Assembly (NCBI GenBank): GCA_022575985.1
Contig: JAKSXM010000246.1
Coordinates: 10,496,001-10,560,000 of the forward strand
DNA: 64,000 nucleotides
Source of the DNA: Anagrus nilaparvatae
Lineage: Eukaryota; Arthropoda; Insecta; Hymenoptera; Mymaridae
Direction: 5' to 3'
The notes under the pieces: model-generated
Seen by the model: the letters and a program-made list of their open reading frames with translations, nothing else
Told to the model about the DNA's origin: nothing
The model's database searches: none
Shown: positions 24,728-34,803 of the stretch, piece after piece
Position numbering within the stretch: position 1 is the stretch's first letter
How the letters are laid out: each line of letters starts with the position of its first letter
Program-made: the position numbers and the translations under genes

Positions 24728-25963
24728 CTATGCCAAAAATTCATTGATAGTGAAGGGCCGATCAAAAAAGTCAACGTTATCGTTACTACATACTGGTATG
24801 TCGTTTGGATCCACAGGAACCCATGGGGGGCATAACGAATCAAGCATATTTTGGCAGTCTTGTTTATTTTGAAGATAGGAGTCTTTGTTTGTGTCATCGA
24901 TTTTAACCCACTTATTTTTGAAAATTCTAGCAACCCTTAACGTGTGTTTAAAATTGGATTTTGCATTTAAAGTACCAGCAAAGTTATGGAAAGCTGTCTT
25001 TTTTTTGTATTTAAATAACTTCATAGCAATAGATACTTGTTTCTTATAACATAAATAATCTGAAAAATCTTTAGTATTTTCCCATCTTTTGAAGAATGCA
25101 ATTCGCAAACGACGAGCCTTATCACAATCACTATCCCACCATGGGACAGGATTACGATGAATAGTATTTTTTACATTAGTAGGGTTCGGAGTAGATTTTT
25201 TAAGCGATACACGTAACTCTGTGATAAAATATGTATATTTTGCATTTGGTAATTTATTTGTAAACTCACTCGTAAAAAAGTTGGGGTATTTATCATCAAG
25301 TAGTTTATTTGCTTTACCCCAATCCGTTCTGACCGATTGCACTTTAAACCTGATTTTGCGGTAAATGAATTTTTTGGTATTTAATTCCAATAATAACGGG
25401 TAGTGGTCAGACCCATGAGTATCTTTATCTACCAGGTAATTAATATTTTGGGACAGATCAAGAGAGGTTAGCAACAAATCTATATTGGATTTTTTTGCAC
25501 TGTGTGAATCTATATGAGTCTTGGTGTCCGTATTTAGAATTATAATATTGTCTATACTATTAAGGCTGTTTAAAAGTCTAGAACCACTAATGTCGTTATG
25601 ATCACAATTCCATGTTTTATTATGTGAATTAAAGTCACCTATAATAATAACATTATTCAAGGAATTAAGATTATTAATTAAGGTGTCCCAGTTATCTTGA
25701 GTGAGGTATACGTCGGGAGGTTTGTACGCAGCGACAACTGTCACTTGATTATCGAAATTAGTTAATTTAATGCCAAATAATTCAAGTTCATTATGAGGAG
25801 TATGTAAATTAATATTAGTATGATATGCAATGTTCTTACGAATAATAAATGCAATGCCTCCACCTCGACCATTTGGCTTATCTCGTCTCACGAGATTAAA
25901 GCCTGTAAATACAAGATCATTATGTGAAATTAAATAATTCAACCAACTTTCAATTACCCAATA
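24728..25963 (-). pseudogene. LINE ORF2, endonuclease part (5' truncated)
   Basis: An apurinic-like endonuclease domain (exonuclease/endonuclease/phosphatase fold) that nicks target DNA. The frame opens without an ATG at VIESWLNYL, close to the ETWL motif, so roughly the first 40 residues including the catalytic Asn are lost. Visible motifs are GRGGGIAF, a strand ending IIIGDFNSHN (catalytic Asp), NIDLLLTS and GSDHYPLLLE (catalytic Asp-His). A linker to the reverse transcriptase follows and ends FTINEFLA with a stop. The next frame resumes at GIDGINYEVL, so a dozen or so residues are missing there. Confidence 0.85.
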
Positions 25964-26019
25964 ATTTTATTAATTTATTAATTTTTACACACAAAAAATA
26001 CCTGTGGAGCGTCAGTCCA

Positions 26020-27200
26020 AACACATGTGTCATAGACGCCCTGATTTCCGTGCGATATCACACTGAAAATCTTTTTAGTTTTCTGACCAATTGTATTAAG
26101 TCGTTACTTTACTGATTATTTGTTGATTTTGAAGCCAAATTCTCTCCTTCAAAATGATCTAAGTAACATCGAAATCTGGGCCTCTCAAAATAATTTCCAT
26201 TTAATAAAGAAAAAACTAACTTCATTATCTTTGGTAAGAATTTTTAGAAGCTCTATACTAACAAAACCACATTCTATTTTAGCGGTAGTCACATTCCAAT
26301 ATCAAAATCAGTCAAAAGTCTCTTCCTTGATTCATATATGAGTTGGAACATCCAATTAAATCATATGTCCAAATCAATAAATTATGTACTCTATAGACTC
26401 AGATGTTTTAAAAACCTCATTTCCCCTTTACTTCGTAGACGTTTAGTCTGTTCACTAATCTTCCCTCTCTTTGACTACGGTGCTTTTGCAATGGGTAACC
26501 TGCTATTACATCAATATGACCGTTTACAGAAACTGCAGAATGCCACAGTTAGATACGTTGCGGATATCAAATTTCCTAACAGAACATCACCTGCTAGACT
26601 TAAACTAGGTTGGCTTAATGTCAGGTTACGTCAGAAATATATGAGTGCCATATACATCTATAATACCCTCAATAATTGTCTCCCTGTATACTTAAAGGAC
26701 AAAATCAATGCCTATGTGACTGCCCGATATTTACGTCCTCATCTTTCCGTCCCCACTTCGTCATGCTCTAAATTTAATAATTCCCCTCTTGTTCATATGC
26801 TAAATTTCTGGAATACTCTTCCTGAATCCATTCGATTAGCTCCTTCTTTTGACTCCGTTAAACAAAACCTCTACTACTACTTATTACAGAATGACTCCTC
26901 TATTTCTTTATAACACTAATTAATTTTCCATAAAATAGTTTCAACTTCCCCTGGTCCCACCCCTGATTACTTCCTATTCTTTAGTCCTCACAAATCCTTA
27001 ACCTCTAACTTTAAAACTTAAAATTTATAATCTTCCTCCTCAACCCAAAATTTCCATATCCTTTTCTTTCGACCTAGTCCACTCTTTACTTTCATTTATT
27101 TTTTTTTCCTTTTTTGTAAATATTTATATCTGATTTATATATATTAAATTATCTTATTGTTTTATTTTCTTAAATTTAATAAAATTTTTAATTTAATCAT
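26020..27200 (+). mobile_element. 5'-truncated LINE fragment (C-terminal reverse transcriptase region)
   Basis: Only the end of a reverse transcriptase remains. NDLSNIEIWASQNNFHL and FIIFG are seen in shifted frames. The open part 26338-26913 follows with the thumb region: MSWNIQLNHMSKSINYVLYR, SLIFPLFDYG, RLQKLQNATVRYV and FWNTLPESIRLAPSF. The catalytic motif is gone. Several frameshifts lie before 26338. A pyrimidine-rich 3' region runs to about 27200. It belongs to the CR1/Jockey-like LINEs without RNase H. It lies head to head with the LINE at 22160-25972. Confidence 0.8.
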
Positions 27201-27328
27201 AACTTCTAAATAACGTGCTAGCATAGTTTATTCTTTAAATATTACCTATGCATATATTTTTGTACAATAAAATAAACTATATTATAAATTAAATAATTAT
27301 TATAAATAAAATAAACTATAATAATTGT

Positions 27329-27490
27329 ATTCAAGACTTGATGCGCCACCCCAGGAAGGGTGAAAACTAAATCCCCCGCGTGTTGCACGAACATATAAAA
27401 TGTTCTCCCATGATGATCTACAAATTCCGGTGTCACAAAATTCAACACCATGAAATGCAGACCATCTGTGCAGCCTGTGAACGAAGACAA
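27329..27490 (-). pseudogene. JmjC-domain-like exon fragment
   Basis: This frame reads LHFMVLNFVTPEFV, then FYMFVQHAGDLVFTLPGVAH and QVLN. It resembles the second half of a JmjC catalytic core (Fe-dependent histone demethylases), where the sequence Y..VQ.PGDLV...G..H carries the last iron-binding His. A possible splice acceptor (cagctgcag) precedes it. Nothing else of a JmjC gene is nearby, so this is best read as a stray exon or pseudogene scrap. Its base composition is richer in GC than the flanks. It could be chance resemblance, as I have only the motif to go on. Confidence 0.4.
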
Positions 27491-27601
27491 TCCTGCAGCT
27501 GAAAAAGACGCTGTAATAGTTGAAAGTGCTTAAATTAGTTGTCATTAAATAAAATAAAGCAATTTAATATAAAGAAAAATAGTTTGATAAAGCTACATTA
27601 C

Positions 27602-29878
27602 TACAGGAAAGGAGGTAAAATCTGGTAGCAGTAATTACTGGCAAGTAGCAGATACTTGATGTAACTTGAATTTTGTTAAGAAAGGTGCCCAGTACCGAAG
27701 TAATCAACTTCCGTTAGTTGCCAAAAGGGTGGGGCGGGGTGGAACTCAATGGGAGGAGGGCGGTTAAAAAAAAAATAACGTAACCAATCGATAAATTATC
27801 ATTTTTTAACATAAAAACATTCTTTGCAATTTTTCATAAAAATGCACCCCTTCCGAGTTCTAGCGCAATGAAAAGTGTGATTTTTGCCAAAAAAATTTTA
27901 AATTTTTAAATTTTTTTTAATTTTACTTAAAATCTGGTAGTATTACAAAAAAAATTATACATTACTAATATGAAGTATTTTCGTTGACAAATAAAGCGAT
28001 TTTTTTTTCTTACGATTAATATTAAAGGAGATATGACATGGCAAAAATGGCTGTTGAACGAAAAATTAACAAACCGGATCGTTCTGGCGTAAATATCTGG
28101 AAAAATATTACTTTCACAAAAAAAATTATTCCAATCATTTTGCAAGAAGATAAAATTGGAAAAATTTTGAGACCACCTAGAACCGTTTAAAATAATCAGA
28201 AAAATACTTACGGGCAAAATAATTTTTTTTCCAAAATTTTTCATGCCAATTTTTTAGCGCCATCTGGGCTAAGGAGCTTGGAAAAAAAATCCTTTTGTGA
28301 AAAGTCAGAGCACTTGTTCCTAAATATGTCCAGCCATTTTTGGCTCTATCGGGTAATTATTGTTTATGTTTTGGCCTGATAAATTTGGGTAAAATCGTGT
28401 ATTTTTTAAAACATTCTCAGTTTTGGCCAGCAGCGTGAACATTATTTATTTTAAACAGCCAAATTTTTTAGCATGTATTTCAAGTTGTTTATAATTCAAG
28501 ATTTGGTTATAATTTGTCATCTGCAAACAGATTTGGCCGTTTAAAATTGCCTATTTTATGTTTATAACGATAAATGCTTTTTTTTGTCGGGCGAAATTTA
28601 AGAAAAATGGCTGACCTAATTGAAATGTTGCATATGAAATGAAATTTTGGCGTTAACCTTAACTTTGAAATGGTTCATTGTAATCTCGTTATCATTAGCC
28701 AAAAAAAAGTTATGGCCGAAATTCCTTTTTTGTTTTTGCAATTACAACAAATTTTTATAGTTAATCCATTAGGTCCCTCTGTTTCTAAGTCTTATGATAA
28801 ATTTTCGTACGGTATCGTATGTTTAGATGACAACTCAATAAAATGCTGCTGTAAAGTTTCAAATTCCGACTTTTTTCAGCTGTAAATTAGCCATAAAACC
28901 TAAAATAAGTAATAAAAAAGGCACAAAAATCAAAGATTTGTATTTTTTTCGTGTAAATATTTAATTTTATGGAAAATTTTTACACGACAAATGTTTATAG
29001 GCAGGGGGTTTTTCAAGCACGTTACTGGTGAGGGGGTGAATGAACTTCGAATTATCATATTTTTTTTATTTTTTCTTATTCTGGGGGTAGTTTTAACCCC
29101 CCTATTAATAAACCTTATATCTCAGTATCGGGGCCTAAACAATTTTTTTTACATTTTAGGGTACTTATCACACCCAGGGTTGCAAATTTTGTAACTTTTT
29201 GGGCTGTAAATCGAAAAGGGGCAAAAAAAATTTAATAACGTTTTTTTTCATTTTTTTAAATTTAGGGGTAGTTTTCACCCCCCCCCCCATGGGGAGGGGT
29301 GTAATTAATTCCATAATAGTAAATATACGATAAAATATTTTCAAAAAATTAATCAAAAAAAAAATAAATAAGGTCATATTTTTTGTATTTTTTCTTATTC
29401 TAAGGGTAGTTTTAACCCCCCTATTATTAAACCTTATATATATCTCAATTTCAGGCCATAATAAAAAAAATAAATCTTTATTAATTTTTCTAAAAAAATG
29501 ACATTCATTTGATAATTTTAGCAAAAATTCTAAAATATTTAAAAACAACCCCTAAAAAGGGGTAGTTTTTACTGTTTACAGGATGTTTGAGAAATTTCTG
29601 ACATTAAAATCGTAATCAATGACCCAAAAAACCCCTTGGTACCTATTTTCACCAATATTCATTTAATATTGCCCGAGATATTAAATATTTATTTATTTTT
29701 GTCCAAAAATAACAGTTTGGCCAATTTTCGCAAGATTTGGGACCAACACCAACCAACCAAACTTGTTTACTTCTGAACTAGACACCTTTCTTGACAAATT
29801 GCAAAAAGTTTCAAGTTGATCTGACTTGCCAGTAATTACTGCTTCATTTTAACAAAAAAATTTACCTCCTCTCCTGTA
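27602..29878. mobile_element. 2.28 kb non-autonomous DNA transposon with TTAC target duplication
   Basis: The left end TACAGGAAAGGAGGTAAA is matched, inverted, by the right end TTTACCTCCTCTCCTGTA. The inverted similarity goes on for about 120 bp (GCAGTAATTACTGGCAAGT near both ends). Flanks are TTAC at 27598-27601 and TTAC at 29879-29882, a 4 bp duplication. No open frame of a transposase is present. The interior repeats a block (ggtagttttaacccccctatt and aaaccttatat) near 29085 and 29404, and has a related C-run near 29280. Four-base duplications occur in Sola and a few other superfamilies; I cannot assign it. Confidence 0.78.
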
Positions 29879-29882
29879 TTAC

Positions 29883-31920
29883 ATCTTCTCTACACACTTA
29901 ACTTTTTAACTCAAACTATCCTTTAAAAACACAATATCTGTGCATATAATAAAATGTGAACTTTTATAATTATACTTAAAAATTGTATCATAGTATTAAT
30001 ATCAACTATCAAAAAGTTGAAAAATCATAAATAAAAAAAAAAAAATGATTCCTTGGTAAATACTTATTTATAGAAATAAAAATTATTTTAGCTTTATGAT
30101 TATATTTTTATTGATATTTGAAAATAAATGATAGCAATCTATGAAATCGACGCAGAAACTAAAACTGTTTATATTATATCGATCTTATAAATATTTCTGT
30201 ATTTGAAAAATGTAATTTATTCTTTATGTAAAAAGGCTAAAATTCAATCGATGGTAATGAATTATAAAATTAGAATTTTTTTTATAGAATGCAAGTATAA
30301 AAATTACAAAAATCTATAGTTTTGCGTAAAAATAACTTTTAGCTATACGTGGTTTTTTACTTTAAATAATTCAGTATTTGTTAAGAAAGTCAAAAGAACA
30401 GTGTAAAAATTAAAATGTAAAAAATTTTTTACATAGCTTTTAATCCATAATTTCCTAATTAAAATTATAATTTAACTTTTCTATTTTTCTTGGAATTCTC
30501 AAAAATATCTTTTATTCTTTAAATTAATTTTAAAATTTCTTGCATAAACGTATACATATGGACTTTATTAATTTTATTATATTTAAAAAGTGTTTTTATA
30601 GATTTTAATTATTCAAAAGGAAAGGATAAGTCTAGGTTTTAAAATGACTTGAAATCTATGAGGATCTTTTAAAAGAATCCATGTAAGTAGCCAAATTTAT
30701 TAAAAAATAATGACGCAAAATGTAAAAGCTTGGAAAATTACATGTAAAAATAAAAATGTAAACACTTTTTAAAATAGCTTTTCACCTAACTCTTCTATTT
30801 TTCTTGCAATTCTCAAACATAAATCTTTTTTTTCTTTAAATAAAAATTTTTAAATTTCTTGCATAAACGTATTCGTTAGCACAAAGTTTTAAAAAATAAA
30901 TTTTCATTAAATACATATTAAAAAAAAAATTATTAACTACCCAAGGATGATCATTATTCTCAATTTTTATGAAAAACTGATAATTACTTTAATTGATAGT
31001 TAAAATTCATAGGGTATGTGCTTTCAATACTTTCTACGCAATTTTATTTTACTCTCTCAGCAAAATCGAAATCTATATTTTTTCCTTTAGTTAATAAGCA
31101 GTTATCAAGGACGCTCTGGCCAATGAATTCCCCAAATAAGACACATACTGGTTATTAGAGGAAAGTCTCAGGAATTGAATGGTATGAGCCTTATAGTCGA
31201 TAGTCGTGCATAATTTTGAGATATAAAGGTCCAAAGATAAGTAAATATTACATGAGTCTTATGGGAAGAATTCAGGAAGTTGATTATTTTTACCATCAAA
31301 TCGCGAATTCCCGAATGCAGATAGTGATAAATTGAAAGTTCAAAGCTTAAAGAATTTATTGGTACTTTCCAAATATGAGGTATACGTGGGAAATTTCGTG
31401 TAATTAAACGAAGAAAATTTTATAACGCAGTTTTAGCAGCAAGGACGCCATATTGTTTGTTTATTATACAAAGCGCGCGCACTAAGGTTATAGTAAATAA
31501 AAACACAAATTTAATATTATTCTTTAATTCGTAATTTCATATTTATTAATTAAGTAATAATTTATATTATTTTAAAATAAATTTTTTTCCATAAAATAAT
31601 TTGTAAACTGCATTTGCATGTAACAAAAATGATTTATATTTTATTTCAAAATTAACAGGTATTTCTACCCTTGATACAATAAATTTACAAAATTATTTAT
31701 GTTAACTAATAAAAAATTTTTTGATATATATATAATAAAATATGACTAGTAACATAACAATCATTTAAATATATAAAATTGCATTTTATAATAAAAATAT
31801 ATTTATTTTACTAAACAAAGAGGTTCAGCAGGTTAAATGGAATTGATTAAAAATAGAGAATAAAATGAATCATAATGAAATAATTATAATAAATAAGAGT
31901 GAAAATAAAGTGAAAGAGAG
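29883..31920. other. AT-rich intergenic DNA
   Basis: No gene-like frame, RNA gene or clear repeat was found apart from a 12-base motif at 31110-31121 that reappears inverted at 36896-36907. Some internally similar AT-rich lines (near 30480 and 30780) look like a short diverged duplication containing ttcttgcataaacgta. Confidence 0.4.
31110..31121. repeat. Inverted 12-mer GACGCTCTGGCC (left member)
   Basis: GACGCTCTGGCC here and GGCCAGAGCGTC at 36896-36907 face each other across the LINE. TAGTTAATA lies just outside both in mirrored positions. It may be the end of an older inverted-repeat element that the LINE entered, or coincidence. Confidence 0.35.
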
Positions 31921-34803
31921 CTATTCATAGTTTTTAAGGTATTTAGACCTCACAAAATTCCTGAATTGGGTTTGGTCCAGATTCAATGGTGAGTAGAAAA
32001 GCAAGTTTGATCTTGACTGAGACTCGCGAAGTGGTCTCGAATATCTCAGATCATATGCTTGAGATCTCATATCAAAATGAAACTGGTTATCATTTATACC
32101 AGAAGAACAAATAGCAGAGTAGGCAAACAATAGGTCACAAACTTGATGGTAGGATTCAATAGTATAAATATTGAGCCTTGATGATATCTTCTCATAGGAG
32201 TGATCATCAAAACTCAATGGGCATCCCATTTTATAAGCAGTGTATCTTAAAAAGTTTCTAGAGATGGAGTTCAATCTCTCGTAATTTATACGGGTAAAGG
32301 GTTGCCAAACAATAGAACAGTATGTAAAATGTGGGAGAACAAGAGTTTTATAGAGATAACTAAGGCAATCACCAGAGTTAAAGCAATAAGTGGCTCTCTT
32401 AATGAAGCCCACCATCTTGCTTGTGACAGCAATCACATGATCAATATGATTGTTAAAAGTCCACTCCTCATCGAGAAGAACCCCAAGGTCACGAACTACT
32501 GAGACTCGAGACAGAGGATAGCAGTTTATATGGTAATTAAAAGTAAAGATTTTGTCTTTTTTACCAAAACTGATTACTTGAGATTTTTTCTTATTTATGG
32601 AGAAACCATTTTGAGTAAGCCAATTTATAAAATTATTAGAGTCAATTTGTAACAACAAAGCATCAATTTGAGAAGTAATACATTTCCTAAGTCTCGTGTC
32701 ATCAGCAAAGAGTTCTAGCGTAGAATAAAGGATATTCGAGTGCAAATCGTTCATAAAAATTAAAAATAACAAAGGTCCCGAATGTGACCCTTGGGCGACA
32801 CCCGAAGAGGCATGAAACCACCTTGATATGGCACCATTGAATCGGACCGATTGAAGTCTACTTTTCAGATAAAAACGTATCCATGACAAAGCCTTCCCCC
32901 TGATACCAATTCTATCCAATTTTTCAATCAGTAATAAATGATTTACTTTGTCAAAAGCTTTAGCCAGATCAAAGTATAGTACATCCATCTGAGAGCCTGA
33001 ATTAACCATATCTGTTGTTTCATTTACAAAATTAAATAGATTAGTAGTAACAGAACGACCCTTAAGAAAACCATGTTGATTTTTACTTATAAGAGTAGAA
33101 ACTTTATCATATAGTAGTAAATAAAAAATATGATCAAAGAGTTTAAAAAATACACATAGAATGGTAATTGGCCTATAGTTTTTTACATCCATTCTATCAC
33201 CGTCCTTAAAGATAGCAGTGATGAATGAACGCATCCAGATGGATGGAATATACCCAGTGAGAAAGGATTGGGAGAAAAGCAATAGTAAAGGTAAAATAAG
33301 ATTAGGAAGACATGCTTTTACAAAAGATTCAGGGATAAAGTCAGGGCCCATCCCATTCGAATTTTTTAGGGCTTTGCCAGCGTTTTCAATAAGTTCAACA
33401 GTTACATTAAATTCATTAATAATAGTATTTTCGTTATATGTAAGTTGGCAATAGGTTGAGAGATCAGTGGGAGATTCGTAGACAGAAGAAAAATAATCAG
33501 CAATTAGATCAGCAATAGCTTGGTTATTATCACTCAACCTATTGTCTAAATACATAGAAGAAGGGTACGCAGTTCGACCCTTATGATTATTAAAATATTT
33601 CCAAAAGAATTTAATATTATGCTTTACTGAATTTTGTATTTTAGATATGTACAATTTATAGCATGATCTTGAGTTTACCTTACTAATAGCTCTCAGTCTT
33701 TTAAACTCAATATAATAATCAAAGTTATCAGTAATTTTCCAAAGGGTATGAAATTTCTTTTTTTGTAAAATAATTGAAATTAGATCCCTACTGAACCAAT
33801 TTGGAAAAGTACTACGTTTTACATTAAATTTTGGTACTGTAACATCAATAAGTATATTTAGTAACATATAAAAATTTTCTATACAAAATTCAAATGAGTA
33901 TAAATTAAGATCAATAAATTCAAACCAATTTATCCAGCTGAGACAGTAGTTCATTAAATCAGGATCCATTCTATTGAAATTGTATCTTGAATGATGGAAA
34001 TTTTCAGGATGTAGAAATAATTCACTATTTGTAATAAAAGTAGCTGATTCATGATGTTTAGAGTCCAATGATACTAAAGCATCATCAGAGTGTAGAAATG
34101 AAGCAGAACCAGCTGAAGCGAAAACAAGGTCAAGCGTATACTCCTTTTTAGAATGTAATGGATGGATCTGTATTAGATCCATGGAAGATAGTATAGGAGA
34201 AATGATGCTGGCGGCTTCTTTGTTAAAGGCAGTACAATTTATGAGTGAATTAAATGATAACGCCTCATCATATGTCCAAAGAATGTTTGATAAATTAAAA
34301 TCTCCAGAAATAAAAAACATATGACCAGTAAACTTGGTTTGTAGATCAGTAAGAATATCAGAGAATTCAATATAATCACTAATAGTTGCATGTGGGGGAA
34401 AATAAGAAACAGAGACAATATATTTTAGCTTAGCAGAAGATAATTTTAAAAAGAGATGGTCACATACAGCTGATTTTATAGGTACATTAATTTGACTACT
34501 CTTGAGGAAACTTGCAACGCTTAATAGGACGCCACCACCTCTTTCTGAATCTGAAAATTTTCTGTCATAACGATAAGTAATATAATCAGTTAGATTTAGT
34601 TCAGAATTGTTTATTGATGGAGACAGCCATATCTCAGTTAATAAAATAACATGAGGTTTGTGTGTAAAAAGATGTATATTGTTCTTAAGATCACTAAGCT
34701 TTTTCCCACGAATGCTTCTAGTATTTTGATAATAAAATATTAAACTGGTTTTATTCTCTTTGAAGTTTCTAAGTTTTTTGAAGCTTGGTTTACAGGGGAT
34801 AAT
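31921..34803 (-). CDS. LINE ORF2: endonuclease and reverse transcriptase
   Basis: The frame is open from 34803 to the stop at 31921, about 960 codons. It overlaps the last 64 bases of ORF1, and the first in-frame ATG is only at 34318-34320, inside the endonuclease. The endonuclease starts with FYYQNTRSIRGK (catalytic Asn), LLTEIWLSP (Glu), RGGGVLL, ISGDFNLSN (Asp) and KHHESATF in place of the common SDH. The reverse transcriptase has FRKGRS-like HGFLKGRSVTTN, LYFDLAKAFDKVNH, SGVAQGSHSGPLLF and the catalytic ELFADDTRL. The C-terminal domain carries YSRPLRESQSRSN. The first visible translation start cannot yield the whole enzyme, so reinitiation or frameshifting from ORF1 is likely. Confidence 0.88.
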   Translation of the reverse strand: MIPCKPSFKKLRNFKENKTSLIFYYQNTRSIRGKKLSDLKNNIHLFTHKPHVILLTEIWLSPSINNSELNLTDYITYRYDRKFSDSERGGGVLLSVASFLKSSQINVPIKSAVCDHLFLKLSSAKLKYIVSVSYFPPHATISDYIEFSDILTDLQTKFTGHMFFISGDFNLSNILWTYDEALSFNSLINCTAFNKEAASIISPILSSMDLIQIHPLHSKKEYTLDLVFASAGSASFLHSDDALVSLDSKHHESATFITNSELFLHPENFHHSRYNFNRMDPDLMNYCLSWINWFEFIDLNLYSFEFCIENFYMLLNILIDVTVPKFNVKRSTFPNWFSRDLISIILQKKKFHTLWKITDNFDYYIEFKRLRAISKVNSRSCYKLYISKIQNSVKHNIKFFWKYFNNHKGRTAYPSSMYLDNRLSDNNQAIADLIADYFSSVYESPTDLSTYCQLTYNENTIINEFNVTVELIENAGKALKNSNGMGPDFIPESFVKACLPNLILPLLLLFSQSFLTGYIPSIWMRSFITAIFKDGDRMDVKNYRPITILCVFFKLFDHIFYLLLYDKVSTLISKNQHGFLKGRSVTTNLFNFVNETTDMVNSGSQMDVLYFDLAKAFDKVNHLLLIEKLDRIGIRGKALSWIRFYLKSRLQSVRFNGAISRWFHASSGVAQGSHSGPLLFLIFMNDLHSNILYSTLELFADDTRLRKCITSQIDALLLQIDSNNFINWLTQNGFSINKKKSQVISFGKKDKIFTFNYHINCYPLSRVSVVRDLGVLLDEEWTFNNHIDHVIAVTSKMVGFIKRATYCFNSGDCLSYLYKTLVLPHFTYCSIVWQPFTRINYERLNSISRNFLRYTAYKMGCPLSFDDHSYEKISSRLNIYTIESYHQVCDLLFAYSAICSSGINDNQFHFDMRSQAYDLRYSRPLRESQSRSNLLFYSPLNLDQTQFRNFVRSKYLKNYE

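Larger units (their letters stand above)
22160..25972 (-). mobile_element. Degenerate LINE with endonuclease, reverse transcriptase and RNase H (I/R1/LOA-like group)
   Basis: A non-LTR retrotransposon copying through its RNA by target-primed reverse transcription. It reads leftward. A 21-base poly-A tail (as poly-T at 22160-22180) marks the 3' end. The 5' end at about 25972 falls inside the endonuclease, whose first motif is missing, so the copy is 5' truncated as is typical. The presence of an RNase H domain places it among the I, R1, LOA or related clades; the exact clade needs a tree. At least three lesions break the frame: a small deletion and shift near 24728, an in-frame TAA at 24432-24434 and a shift near 22740. 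It is a dead copy. Confidence 0.9.

Noticed and set aside
28670..29194. Frames of about 70 codons within 27602-29878 as a possible transposase
   Set aside because: No DDE-type motif, no continuity between frames, and low-complexity composition.
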